Shown piece after piece: positions 47,106-58,216 of a stretch of 64,000 nt of DNA; the first letter of the stretch is position 1; the number at the start of each line of letters is the position of its first letter. The notes beneath the pieces are model-generated. The model saw only the letters and a program-made list of their open reading frames with translations. It was not told the origin of the DNA and searched no databases. A program made the translations under genes and the position numbers. Source of the stretch: Perognathus longimembris pacificus. Its lineage: Eukaryota > Chordata > Mammalia > Rodentia > Heteromyidae. The stretch spans positions 74,464,575-74,528,574 of the forward strand of contig NC_063166.1 of the NCBI RefSeq assembly GCF_023159225.1. The letters run 5' to 3'.

Positions 47106-47117
47106 TAGAAATATAAA

Positions 47118-47200
47118 AGTAAACTGCTCTCTCTCTCTCTGTGTCTCTGTTTCTTGTCTCTCTCTGTTTCTCTGTCTCTCTCTATCTCTTTCTCCCATCC
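47118..47200. repeat. CT-rich simple repeat
   Basis: (CT)n with TGT interruptions, followed by a possible SINE scrap ('ttactagagatggaattcag') to about 47265. Confidence 0.8.
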
Positions 47201-47269
47201 TTTCTATCTTCATTACTAGAGATGGAATTCAGAACTCCAACCACTCTGCCACCTGAGCAATCCTTTCTG

Positions 47270-47815
47270 GATGATTCTCATAAAATTAAACATTTACTTT
47301 GCATATGATCCAGAAAACCCTATTGTGTGTATCTATCACAGAGAAATAAAAATAGATATCTATCAAAGAGTTGAATACAAATAATATTCATAGCTGTCTT
47401 GTTCCTAGTAAACAAAACCTGTAGTGGCCTAAATTCTACCCATGAATTGATAAGTGAGATATATTCATATATTGCAATAATACTCAGCACATAAGAATAG
47501 CCTACTATGCATGCAATAACATGGATAAGCCTTGAGAGCACTATGCTTCATGTAATAAATGAGATTACAAAACTGCATTCAGTGGGATTCTCTTTATATG
47601 ACATTTTAGAAGGAATAAACTATAGAGACAAAGATCAGATTGGTGGTTTGTAGGGAAGAAAGAGGACTCAATTGCCATAGGGCATGTGGGGAGTCTGGGC
47701 CTTCTAAGAAATATTGTTTCTCTTGACTGTGATAGAATCTGTGCAATTGTATACACTCCTCAAAATTTATGAAACTGTCCCCCTAAAGTGATAAATTCTA
47801 TTATATGTTAGTATC
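47270..47815 (+). repeat. Ancient L1ME-like 3' end
   Basis: 'aaattaaacatttactttgc', 'caacatggataagccttgag', 'ttctctttatatgacatttt' and 'atttatgaaactgtccccct' follow the ends of L1ME-type elements. The young inverted L1 entered at its 3' edge. Confidence 0.65.
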
Positions 47816-48880
47816 AATTTTTTAAAGTTAATAGCAATAATAGAAGCCACAGTTTCACATCGCATGTTGAAAATGATTACAACAGTGATATAACAGTCGT
47901 TACCATAACACGGAGTTCATTTCACTTAGCATCATCTTATGTGATCATAAGGGCATAGCTATTGGGCTCTTGTGATCCTCTGCTGTGACGAGCCTAAACC
48001 TGTGCTAATTATTCCCTAGGATGGAGACCATAGAGTCCATGTTTCTTTGGGTCTGGCTCACTTCACTTAGTATAATTTTTTCCAAGTCCTTCCATTTCTT
48101 TATGAATGGGGCAATTCTTTCTGATAGAGGCATAAAATTCCATTGTGTATATGTACCACATTTTCCTGATCCATTCGTCTACTGAGGGGCATCTGGGTTG
48201 GTTCCAGATTCTAGCTATGACAAATTGTGCTGTGATGAACACTGTTGTGCTGGTGGCTTTAGTGTGTTCTTGTTTGTGGTCTTTTGGGTAGATGCCCCAA
48301 AGTGGGGCTGCTGGGTCATTGGGTAGCTCTATGTTTAGCCTTCTGAGGAATCTCCATACTGTTTTCCAGAGTGGCTGAACCAGTTTACATTCCCACCAAC
48401 AATGAAGTAGGATTCCCTTTTGGCCACATCCCTTCCAACATTTGTTATTGTTAGTTTTCTTGATATAGGACATTCTTACTGGGGTGAGATGGAATCTCAA
48501 TGTTGTTTTGATTTGCATTTCTTTTATTGTCAATGATGTAGTATTGATGATCCTCTTGTACCCCCTTCCTGTGGTACCTATACTATCTCTGTATCTTATC
48601 TGAGTACATTGGAAACCGTGTATACTGGTATTAGAACTAGGAAACTGAAAGGGAATACCAAAATCGAGAGACACAGGGTAAAAAGACAAGCAACTACAAA
48701 AGTAATAGTTGCAAAACTGTTTGGTGTAAATCAACTGAACAACTCATGGGGGGAAAGGGAAGGGGGAGGGGGGGAATGAGGGAGGAGGTAACAAACAGTA
48801 CAAGAAATGTATCCAATGCCTAACATATGAAACTGTAACCTCTCTGCACATCAGTTTGACAATAAAAAATTTTTAAAAAG
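47816..48880. mobile_element. Young L1 with inverted 5' segment (twin priming)
   Basis: 47828-48535 is L1 on the minus strand: the C-terminal ORF2 part, the stop and the start of the 3' UTR. From about 48536 the plus strand carries the remaining 3' UTR ('gtagtattgatgatcctctt') to 'cagtttgacaataaa'. In L1 order the inverted piece ends within about 15 bp of where the forward piece begins. AATTTTTTAAAG (47816-47827) and AATTTTTAAAAAG (48868-48880) are a probable imperfect target duplication. The 3' UTR matches the copy at 3933-4449. Confidence 0.92.
48063..48500 (-). pseudogene. L1 ORF2 C-terminal fragment in the inverted segment
   Basis: This is the part of ORF2 after the RT domain. The Cys-rich motif is present as [19 protein letters not shown], keeping the Cys that is Phe in the copy at 92-3932. 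The reading frame continues upstream to 48734, but that extension is antisense 3' UTR beyond the inversion junction, not protein-coding ancestry. The open frame ends at 48063 by a stop inside what should be coding sequence, so even this piece is damaged. Confidence 0.85.
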
Positions 48881-49384
48881 AGAGATTGGAAACAGAAAGG
48901 AAGAGAGATAGAGATTTTCCCATGACTGTCTATCTAGCCAATGAATCTCCCCAAATTCTCTTCCATTTACCATTTCCTGCAACTGGTACTCTAAATGGGA
49001 ATATCACTATGGAGTATACAAGAAGCCAAAATGCCTCATGGGGCTCTTTCAGATCCTGAAAGTCCCATCCAATCCATACACCATCCTTCTTGAAACCAGG
49101 GAGTGTTTGATCCAAAGGCTGCCTACAGTTGCACGTGTGACATCACACACAGTGGAGTCTTCTGTGCCTGGATTGGCATTGTTCTCAGAATCCAACTCTC
49201 CCAAAAACTACTGACCAAGGCTCCTGAGAAAGGCTCTCATACATGTAGGACACTGATGCTCTCAGGCACTAATCCTTTAACAGACGAAAACCCACCAAGC
49301 AGGTAGATCCAGGACAAGACTGGGACCTGCCCAGTCCTCAGTATGCTGAGCACTCTCCCATTTCTCTCTTGGATCCATTTGGGC
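48881..49384. other. Unassigned sequence
   Basis: I recognise no repeat or exon here. Confidence 0.4.
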
Positions 49385-49500
49385 ATATTTTAAATTTTTA
49401 TGGACATGTAATAACTGTACATATGATACTATAGTATGTACCTATTGGGTACAGTGTTTTGACTCCTGCTTATATTAAGTAATAATAACTTCAGAGTAAT
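49385..49500 (-). repeat. Possible L1 3' end relic
   Basis: 'aatttttatggacatgtaat' and 'acctattgggtacagtgttt' resemble the antisense of old L1 tails. Weak. Confidence 0.35.
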
Positions 49501-49774
49501 TAACCCCAAAAAATAAAGTTAATAGCAATTTATGAGAAGACTAATAATCAGTAACAAAGATAAAATTTTAAAGGCACAATACATTTGCCCAACCTTATCA
49601 TAATTCTGTTTAAAAGTCTGAGTGAGTTTCCAAGAAATCACAAGCTGACACACTTGCCTGAAAGCAAATTCAAAGCATAAATAAATCAATCATTGTAAAA
49701 TGAAGTGATACATATAAGAACACCCACATGTCTTGAGTTCCTCTCAAAGCGTTTGGAAGAATTGTCAGATGTTT
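49501..49774. other. Unassigned A/T-rich interval
   Basis: Nothing recognised. Confidence 0.4.
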
Positions 49775-50067
49775 AAGATACAAATAGTGGAACATTTGCC
49801 AAACAACCACAAGGCCCTGAGTTCAACCAGATCCAAGGAAGGGAGGAAGGAGAGAAGGAAGGAAGGATAGAGGGAAAGAGGGAAGGAAGAGAGGGAGAAA
49901 GGGAGGAGGGAAAGGAAGAGGAGGGGAGGGAAAGAGGGCAAGGGAGGAAGGAAGTGAAGGGAAAGAAGGGAGGGAAGGAAGAGGAAAAGGGAGAGAGAGG
50001 AAGGAAGGAAAGAAGGGAGAGGGGGAAGGAGGGAGGGAGGAAGGAAGGGAAGGAGGGAGGGAGGGAA
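49775..50067 (+). repeat. SINE relic with 233-nt polypurine tail
   Basis: 'caaatagtggaacatttgcc' and 'aaggccctgagttcaaccag' (49781-49832) are an ID-type SINE remnant. 49835-50067 is purine-only except for three pyrimidines, built on GGAA/GGGA units. Such tracts can form triplex (H-DNA). The low-complexity frames on both strands are spurious. Confidence 0.75.
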
Positions 50068-50227
50068 CCAATTCTGCTTCAGTGAAATGGTACCAAGAAT
50101 AGAAAATTAAATCTTCTTTTAGCAATCCTTTTAAAAACTATTCTGACAAAGTAAAACTTTACAAAGATAGGCTCAGTGACTCCCTGGCCAAGCTTGTTCA
50201 TGACTATGAAGGTGAGAAGACTAAATT

Positions 50228-50362
50228 AAAGCCTAGTGTTGTGGTTCACACTTGTAATCCTGCATTCAGGAGGCTGGGGTAGGAGGATGGAATTCAAGGC
50301 CAGCCTGTGCGACATAGTGAGACCCTGTCTTGAGAAGCCAACAGCAACAGTTAAAAAAAAAT
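50228..50362 (+). mobile_element. B1-like monomer SINE
   Basis: 'gttgtggttcacacttgtaa' with 'gcattcaggaggctggggta' and 'gacatagtgagaccctgtct' is a lone 7SL/B1-like unit without the ID-type right half, unlike the dimers around it. Confidence 0.8.
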
Positions 50363-50914
50363 CCAAATTAAATATTATTGAATTGACCAACTGAATTGAA
50401 CTGAATATAATTGAATTGACCCAAACAGAATAACCCTCCATAGTGATGAGATATTTTTCTTTGTACCTGCAAGATGGTTCAGTATCAGAAATGTACATTC
50501 ATTCTTCATCATATTAGACAGTTGGAGAGAAAATCAGCTGATCCTTTCTGGTCTTACTGTTTGATCTATTTCCCAGACCTCACGTCCCATCCTTGCATGT
50601 AGGCCTCCACACCGTGAGAGCTCCTTCGGGACTTGGTCTTAAGGGACTGAGTATCCCCTTTGAAATTTTACCTCCCTACTCTCTCAGCAAGCTGGGCCTT
50701 CATGGGGATAGAGACCTCTGCTTACTGCCCATTCTCCTCAATAAGTATTTACTGGATGAATACCAATAAAATACCAAAAAAAAAAAAAAAAGCTTTCACA
50801 GAAATTCAACACCCATTCTTGATATAAAAAAAAATCAAAGACTTGGAAAAATGGAAATAAATGAATAGCTTTTAACATGATAAAGAAAAAGCTATCTCAC
50901 ATTCAAATCTTCCT
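50363..50914. other. Unassigned sequence
   Basis: An A-run lies at 50777-50791. No recognisable repeat or exon. Confidence 0.4.
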
Positions 50915-51460
50915 TCTTGCTTCAGGTTGAAAGAATCCAAGCACTACCATTAGGTACAGGACAAGAGCAGATGTCCTCTATCCCAGACATAATTGCCACA
51001 GCAATTAAACCAGAGGTTGAAATAAAAGGCAAGCTTTTTTTTTTTAAAGGAAATAAAATTGGCTATTGTTTGCAAGTCATTCTTGGTGAATCAGCTCAAA
51101 AACATATTAGAAAAGAAATGGAAGAATTTACTAATGTGGCTGGCTATAAAATTAATATAAAAGCCAATAGCTTCACATTGTATAATAAACAGAAGATGCC
51201 ATGTTAATAATGACCAGCTTGAAATCTAATATGGGAAAAATCTTATTCAAAACTGTCACCAGAAAAAAAAAAATCTAGGAACAGACTTAACTAGAAATGT
51301 AAAACACTTATGTTAATAAAACTATGAAATTCTATTCAGAAGTATAAAAGATTTTATGGACTCATAAGAAATTCAATTTTGTAAAGGTATCAATGCTTCC
51401 AAAATTAATTCATAAATTCGCTGCAGGTACAATATAAATCCAATAGGATTTCTACTGTAA
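50915..51460 (+). repeat. Ancient L1 ORF2 (RT region) relic
   Basis: It keeps L1 order: a 'aggtacaggacaagagcaga' stretch, then 'gctggctataaaattaatat', then 'ctaggaacagacttaactag', then 'aggtatcaatgcttccaaaa'. The FADD region itself is destroyed. The 96-codon frame at 50917-51207 is a chance opening in it. Confidence 0.6.
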
Positions 51461-51734
51461 CGTCACAAAATTCTCTCCCACTTTTCTAGGGAAATAAATA
51501 TGTGATGATATCCAAAAAGGTTTTGGATAAGAGAAAGGAGTATAGATGGGTCTTTCAGTTATTGGTAATGTGTCATAAAATTGTATGATAATAATGGGCA
51601 AATGGGCTAATAGACAATAGCACACACTCTTCATATGGAAAAGAGCACTCCTATTGCACTGTCAAGAAAGGACAGCATATTATAGGACAAGAACTCAGAG
51701 TAAAGGATAATGTTAGAAATCGAGTAGTTTAGTG
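51461..51734. other. Unassigned interval
   Basis: Perhaps more decayed L1; not callable. Confidence 0.3.
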
Positions 51735-51935
51735 GGTGAGGGCTGAGTTCAGATCCCAGCTGTTCTTTGCACTACAGAACTTCGAACAATTCATTTAATC
51801 TCTCTGGAGACCATTGTCCACCTACAAATTGAGTGGGGGGGAAAAAAAGAGTGTAATGGTAGTAACTTCAGATTCTTGACATAATAAAAATCACATTAAA
51901 ATACTAGCATAGGGCCTGTCATGTCTAACAAACAT
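51735..51935 (+). repeat. MIR SINE relic
   Basis: 'gagttcagatcccagctgtt', 'caattcatttaatctctctg' and 'agcatagggcctgtcatgtc' fit the MIR order. A G-rich and A-rich patch (51834-51850) interrupts it. Confidence 0.65.
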
Positions 51936-52745
51936 TAGTAATGTACAGACCCATATATGTTCCTACACATATGGATACACACAAAACTCTTATTTTAAGT
52001 GTGTGTACAAAATACATTATTTGTCCAACAGTGTTAGGACAACGAGTTTGTTTCTTGGACACAATGTACAGTGGGAGTGACTTATGCACAAAGATGTCTT
52101 CACTATTATTTGTGATTTGTAACACTGAAACATTATTAATCCATATCATTAAGTAAAATGAAAACACATGAGACGTGTGCACATTGATACAGAAACCCAT
52201 TCTCAACACCAAAGACTTTGGTAGCGCCAAGTGTCGGGTTCCTGGGAGATCACAACTGAAGGGAAACTGCGCATGCTCAGGACTGCGAATGCTCATTTCC
52301 TTTCTTCCCACCTGTATCAATACCCAACTTCCATTAAAGACAAGCTTACCACCAAACAAATCTCATATTTTCACTTCATCACCTTACGCTTGAGGCATTG
52401 TTTGCTTTTTCAGGGGTAGCTTGTATTTTCACAAAATTAAAGGTAGAGACATACTCAGCCAATCGCAGGACGATTTAAACACAATTTAGGATTGACTTGG
52501 AGCCTGTCTGAGTTATCTGACCCTAGATGATGCCTGTGGGGGAATTCAATTTGTTTGAATGTCTTGACACTTAAAATTTTATTATTTATTTGTCTTTACT
52601 ATGCATGTAAGAAATCAGCAAAAATAAAGTAGGTTGACAATATCTTACATTGGGCAAAGACAAGTGGATTCTTGGTTCACATGTCTATAAAACAGGTGGT
52701 GGGAAAAAAATAGTTGCCTTCCTGAATCTAAAAATTTTATTTTCC
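51936..52745. other. Unassigned sequence
   Basis: The 144-codon minus frame at 51925-52359 has no domain, signal peptide or homology I can see; the opposite strand is open too. Treated as chance. Confidence 0.35.
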
Positions 52746-52749
52746 TGAA

Positions 52750-53150
52750 GTGGATTCAATGTTGACCTCCAGCTATGTATATCCATCTAGAAGCTGCAGC
52801 CGTGGCTTTATTTGGATACAGGATCTAGAAGATGTAATCAAGTGAAGTTTAGTGGGAGACCATCCCAGAGCAGAGAAGGCCCTGAGTTCAATGATAAAGG
52901 TCCTTATACCCCAAAAGAGAAGACACACCAAACAGGAGGTGATATGAAGATGGAGACAGACACCAGACTGGTCCATCTATCCACAAAGAAACACCTGAGA
53001 GGAAGGCTTGGCATTGATTCTCCATCAGAGCTTCTAGAAGAAATGCTGACACTGTGAGCCTTCTGATCTCCAAAATCCTAAAAGAATCCTTCCTCTATGG
53101 GTTTTGTTTTGTTTTGCTTTGTTTTTTAGCTTCTACATCAACTTAACCAA
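52750..53150 (+). mobile_element. MaLR solo LTR (MLT1C-like)
   Basis: 'tgttgacctccagctatgta', 'gtggctttatttggatacag', 'gatgtaatcaagtgaagttt', 'gtccttataccccaaaagag', 'gagaggaaggcttggcattg' and 'ctgacactgtgagccttctg' follow the MLT1 LTR. Solo and non-coding; the 81-codon frame across it is chance. Confidence 0.75.
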
Positions 53151-53569
53151 CCCGTGTGAGTTAAAAAAAAACCCTTACATTGCCAACTCTTGTAGGAATA
53201 ATATTCCTTCTTACATGTACCAAAATCTCATACTCAACAATGAGTTCTGGGTTGCAAACAAGGATTTATTTTGGCACCTGTCTTCTTGTTTTTAAACCAC
53301 CAGTGTATTATAATGTGTTACCACAGACGCAAGAAAAAAATAAAGAATATGCTTCCCAACCTCATCAAGTCTCACTATATATTTTTGAAAATCCCTCCTT
53401 ACTTTAGCATTACTTTAGAATTACTTTGCAGGCTCCACTGGACATCTATTTGCTGCCCTTAAATTAAACAGAAGAAATGTCTTGTTACCTGGTCCTATGC
53501 ATAATTCATTACAGGACTGGGTCTGTATCTGCTTTGTCAGCTTTGGCTCCATTGGTTATAGAGATAACG
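53151..53569. other. Unassigned sequence
   Basis: No repeat, exon or RNA gene recognised. Confidence 0.4.
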
Positions 53570-53900
53570 GCATTATCTGTTGTAGAGAAACAGTGTCCAA
53601 TAATAGGGGAATGGATAAATATATTACAGTCTATCAACTTGATGAAATGTTACATCATCACTGAATAAGATGATGATAAAGACTAGCAATGTGTGTGTGG
53701 GGGGGGGGTGACATAACACTAAGTGAAAGTATGTTATTGGATTATATCCACAATGTAATAACAGTGAAAAAATTCATCTTCCACATGAGCAAGGACATTA
53801 AACAGTTTTTTGTTGGATGGTGAGACTGTTTCTTCTTTCATTTAGAGTCATAGGGGTGTTGTTGTAAAAGTGTTTGTGCCATAGTGGGGAAAAATGAGAG
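53570..53900 (+). repeat. Ancient L1M 3' region relic
   Basis: 'aataggggaatggataaata', 'acttgatgaaatgttacatc' and 'acactaagtgaaagtatgtt' follow old L1M tails. A G10 run sits at 53699-53708. Confidence 0.5.
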
Positions 53901-54714
53901 GGTCACTGAAAGTCCACCCCAGGGTACCATAGAAACTGAAGCAAGGGAAAGGACCATTAAGCCAAGGGCCCTGCCTTAGAAACTCACCAAAAGGTCATCC
54001 TGATGGGGAACTGAATGCTTCACATGAAACTATGAAGTACTTTATTTTTGTATTTCATTTATATTTTGAGGCAAATATTAAGCCCTGAGTGACACAGGAT
54101 GGATGGATAATAGGAAGGTGAGGAAAACCTGACATTTATTGACTCCTACAGTGTCCCCACCCCCACTGCCAGTGATTAGACCTGGCACTTGTATTCCTAT
54201 CCTAGCAAATAAAGAAATTGAATTATTTTTTTCTATCAGGAACTTAAAATGTGGTGAGTCTGAATGGAAATCTACTGCAGATATAAAACATACACCTCAC
54301 TGAAAATTTTAGCATGTAAAAATACTACATTAATGCAGTATTAATTATATGTAAATATACTATTTGGACATATTAATTTAAGTGACATATATTATTAAAA
54401 TCAATTTTGCCTCATTACTTTTAGTTTGTGTTTTAATGCAATTACTAGGAATTTTTAGGTTATAAGGTGTGGATCACATTTTTTTTAATTGGAAGGTTCT
54501 AGTCAAAGTGGTAGAACTGGAAATTGTAGGACTCTGCCTTAGATCCAAGCTCAAAGCTCCAAAACTGACCACATTCTTTTCTGCCCCCACACTGAAGACT
54601 GCAAGTTAGAAAATGGTCCAGAAACAAAAACCAAATACTTAGTAAATATACACAAAAAAAATTAACCCAGCATTGTATCATTAATATGCGGTAGCTGATT
54701 AATGAAAGACCAGA
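53901..54714. other. Unassigned sequence
   Basis: A/T-rich from 54240 to 54480. No recognisable repeat or exon. Confidence 0.4.
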
Positions 54715-54850
54715 GCAATGTGGCCCTCAGCTTGCCCTCCAGCACCAATGTCTGAATCACCTGGGAACGGAGCAATTCAAATCACCCTGATGGGTGATTT
54801 GAAGGGACTCCCAGGCTTTCTGAGGCACACTGTGCAGAGGGTATCTGCTG
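54715..54850. repeat. Possible MER5-like DNA transposon relic
   Basis: 'gaatcacctgggaacggagc' and 'gggactcccaggctttctga' resemble short hAT-Charlie relics. A local inverted pair AAATCACCCTG/GGGTGATTT lies at 54779-54799. Confidence 0.4.
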
Positions 54851-55124
54851 CCACAGCTAGGAGTACCTGCCAGGCAGAATCCAGAAATCTCCACCCTAGC
54901 ACATATTCAGCCCTTTCCGTGGGAGAGGTTGTTCTCTGGCTAAAAGCACGGCAGTCTCCTTCAGACAGAAGCCTCCGTAGGTCTGACCTCTTGGATCATA
55001 GTTGAGGTGATGGAGTGCAATATCCAAGAGGACAGTACAACCTAGAAGAACATCAAGGATCATGTCCTTTGGCCTCACAATCATAATCCTAGAAATTTAT
55101 CCATAGGAAGAAAAGAATCATAAA
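54851..55124. other. Unassigned interval
   Basis: Nothing recognised. Confidence 0.4.
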
Positions 55125-56160
55125 GTCTAGCAAGGATGTGGCCAAAAGGGAACCTTAATACACTGTTGGTGGGAATGCAAACTTGTCCAGCCACTCTGGA
55201 AAGAAATATGGAGGTTCCTCAAAAAAACTAATCACAGATGGGTCCTATGATCCAGCAATTCTACTCCAGGGAATTTAACCAAAAGACTGTAACCCAGGTC
55301 AAGTAAAGCTACCAGAAAAACCATATTCATTGCAGCACTATTCACCATAAGGTATGGAATCAGATGTCCCTTGATGGATAAATGGGTGAAGAAAATGTAG
55401 TATGTATACACGATAGAATTTTACTCATCAATGAGGAAGAATGATATTGTACTATTTGTAAAGAACTGGAAAGACTTGGAAAAAGTATGTTAAATGAAGT
55501 AAGACAGGCCCAGAGAGACAAAAGTTGCAAGTTTTTCTCATATGTGGAAACCAGAATTAACTTACAAACTAGTAAATACATTGGTGGTATGCAAGTATAT
55601 AAAAATGCATATTCACTAGAGTAGATTCAAGGGAGAACTCAAATAGTATAATTCCTTAGAAAGTCAAAGTTCAACAAGATTGAATAATTAGGTCAAAGGG
55701 AAGGGGGCAGGTGAAGAAGAAGAGAAGGGAGAAATTGTGATCAACAATTCAATGCATACCTTACAAAATTAAGAAAAGTGAGCCAGGTGCTGGTGGCTCA
55801 CACCTGTAATCCTAACTACTCAGGAGGCTGAGATCTGAGGATCCTGGCTTGAAGCCAGCTCAGGCAAAAAAGTTTGTGAGACTCTTATCTCTGATTAACA
55901 ACCTACACACCAGAAGTGGAACTGTCATTCAAAGTAGAAGAGCACTAACCTTGACCAAGAAAAGCTCAGGGACAGTGCCAGGCCCTGAGTTCAAACCCCA
56001 GAGCTGACAAAAAGTGAGGGGTGGGGTGAGTTGGAAGGGATGGGTAACAATGTTGAAAGGGGTGTTGATGCTGATCAAGATGCATTGTTTTTGTAACTGC
56101 TTTATTGAGTGGCAACTCCTTTGTACAAGTACTTAATGGTAATAAAAAATAGAGAATCAA
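55125..56160 (+). mobile_element. L1 ORF2 end and 3' UTR, older class, split by a SINE
   Basis: 55125-55500 is the last part of ORF2 ('aaggatgtggccaaaaggga', 'cactgttggtgggaatgcaa', 'gatggataaatgggtgaaga'). The 3' UTR follows ('aacaattcaatgcatacctt') and, after the SINE, resumes with 'aatgttgaaaggggtgttga' and 'tttgtacaagtacttaatgg'. Shifts and stops prevent translation. Confidence 0.85.
55774..56018 (+). mobile_element. B1/ID-type dimeric SINE with 9-bp target duplication
   Basis: AAAAGTGAG at 55774-55782 and 56010-56018 flanks the body, which has both halves ('gtgctggtggctcacacctg' and 'ccctgagttcaaaccccaga'). Confidence 0.93.
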
Positions 56161-56199
56161 AAGATGGGGGGGAATCAGATTCATGGAGATTTCATCCAA

Positions 56200-56545
56200 T
56201 TCTCATTCACAACAGAGAAATATTGGAAGCCATGTGAATGTCATAGGGAATGGCTAAATAAATTGTGGTAGTGCACTAGATAGGACATTATGTGGCCATT
56301 AAAAGGCTCATAATATGACTGTGGTAAAATTTAAGTGAAGATGAGCATTTAAAGTGATAAAGATGCAGTAATTATCACTATATAAAAATTTCATATGGGC
56401 ACAGAGAGGGACTAGAAGGCTACATGATGAACGAAAAATGTTGAGTTCTGAGACACTGAAATTGTTTTCATTTTCTGGTACTGTTATTGTGTCTTATCAG
56501 TGTAAGCAAGTAGCGTCTTAAAGGGAATTTAAAGTATATGTTGAA
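56200..56545 (+). repeat. Ancient L1M 3' region relic
   Basis: 'agggaatggctaaataaatt', 'ggacattatgtggccattaa' and 'ttttctggtactgttattgt' resemble old L1M tails, like those at 53570 and 63800. Confidence 0.5.
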
Positions 56546-57639
56546 CTTCAGCTGAACAACCTCCAGTAAAACTGGGCCCATTTGTCACATGCTAACCCAG
56601 TGTTAGCTGTTGCCAGGGGATGGTGGCCAAAGGTTAGGCATCAAGATGCAGATGGGGCCAATCTCACAAAGCTTTGTTATTGTGTAGCTGAAAACACTTT
56701 TGAGCTGCTGTGATTTTGTACACTTCAGCCTTTCCAAATGTCCACAAAGAAAGCTTTGCTTCACTCTGCTGGAATCTAGTGTCACAGGTGTCACTTCTGA
56801 AACAAAGACATCCTCTTTGTTTACTGGCAGAAAACTTAACAAAGCCAGAATGGCAGCCTTCAAGGTCACACCAAGGGCACTGTCATTCTGAGACACCTCT
56901 GGATTAGGATATAAGATTCCCACCAATGGATTCCTGAGCCCTGGGCAGAAAACAGCACGGTGGGTGATTAATAGCCTCTACCTGCTTCTTACTCTGGAGC
57001 TGAGTGATAATTATCTGATGGAATTTATAGGGGAGCAAAGGGAGATGTCGTTCTGTTTCTCAAAAGCTAAAACAGTGAGCAAGATAACCTGCTCCACTGT
57101 GAATTTGGGAGGTGGTGTGCTTATTTATACTTGCAGTGGAAGGTGGTGAGGTGAGCTCGTATCAGTGGGAGCTGTTACTATGGGAATGGATGTGACACAC
57201 AGATTTCACCAAATGCAACAGCACCATGGACATATCATTTTTCTAGGTGCAGACTGCTGCAAAGAAGTTCTTAGGAACTTTTGCCTTCTCCAAATAAGAA
57301 TTCAGGAGGGCATTAAAGTGGCATCCAGGTAGTTTACAGGGATGGTTTCAGTCAGAATCCTAGAGTGAGGTGCATGACTGTGTGCACGTATGGAAGAAGA
57401 TGGCTTCAGGTGGACCAGGCTCAGAAGAGAACACGGACAGGAAACACAAGACATGCTTTCTATGTTTCCATACTTCTTTGACATTAAGGTTACTGCTGTA
57501 GGGAAGGAAGAGAGGCCAAAGAAAACTGTCCAAATGCGAAATATCCACTGAGTGTTTTCTGTACACTAAGGCTAGTTTAAATGATGGGGAAATACTTGTA
57601 AAAAAAAAACACAGTCTTTGTCTTGATTTGAAGTCTAGC

Positions 57640-57642
<3 letters not shown>
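56546..57642. other. Unassigned sequence
   Basis: The 107-codon frame at 56603-56926 (minus) is matched by two open frames on the other strand, so it is not evidence of coding. Confidence 0.4.
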
Positions 57643-57690
<48 letters not shown>

Positions 57691-57695
57691 ACACC
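57643..57695. repeat. (CA)n microsatellite
   Basis: About 26 CA units with a single TA break near the end, in unassigned sequence. Confidence 0.98.
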
Positions 57696-57824
57696 ACTAT
57701 AATGGAGGCCAACCACTGCAATGACAAATATACTATAAAACAAATGCATGAAAGAGGTTACGCTAAAGTGGAAATCTTTAAAAGAGATGGCGATCATCTT
57801 ACCTTCTGCTTTTATGTATTAAAT

Positions 57825-58162
57825 TGTTTCAGATCCCACATAGAAGTGAGATCATGATGTATTTGTCATTCCTGATTGGACTTATTAAATTTTGCATAAT
57901 TCCTCTCAGCTGAGCAGGGGCAATGGGGAGATGTTACCAATTATGGTATCAATTATATAGGATGAGTAACTTATGGAGATTTAATGAACTCCATGTTGAT
58001 CATAGTTAATAATACTATATTATATACCTGAAATTCCCTAAGAGAGTGGGTCTTGAAAATCATAAAATTGTAAGGAGATAAATAGGTTCGTTAGCTTGGC
58101 AGGAATAGCAATTTTACAATGTATATGTATAGCAAACCATCAAGTCCTTTGCTTTAAATTCA
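57825..58162. mobile_element. Old L1 3' end with a short inverted segment
   Basis: 57825-57907 is L1 3' region on the minus strand (reversed: 'aatgacaaatacatcatgat' then 'ctcacttctatgtgggatct'). From 57915 the plus strand continues with 'gcaatggggagatgttacca', 'catagttaataatactatat' and 'ttttacaatgtatatgtata'. In an unflipped L1 the second follows the first after a few tens of bases. This fits twin priming with a small inversion. Confidence 0.7.
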
Positions 58163-58185
58163 GGTGTGTGTCTGTGTGTGTGTGT

Positions 58186-58216
<31 letters not shown>

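Noticed and set aside
48063..48734. A 223-codon minus-strand frame as a protein-coding gene
   Set aside because: It crosses the junction of an inverted L1; only the C-terminal part is L1 ORF2 sense sequence.
51925..52359. 144-codon minus-strand frame
   Set aside because: No domain or codon pattern, the other strand is also open, and there is no splice or promoter context.
57360..57797. 145-codon minus-strand frame with a Val-Cys repeat
   Set aside because: The centre is the CA microsatellite; the flanks show no domain.
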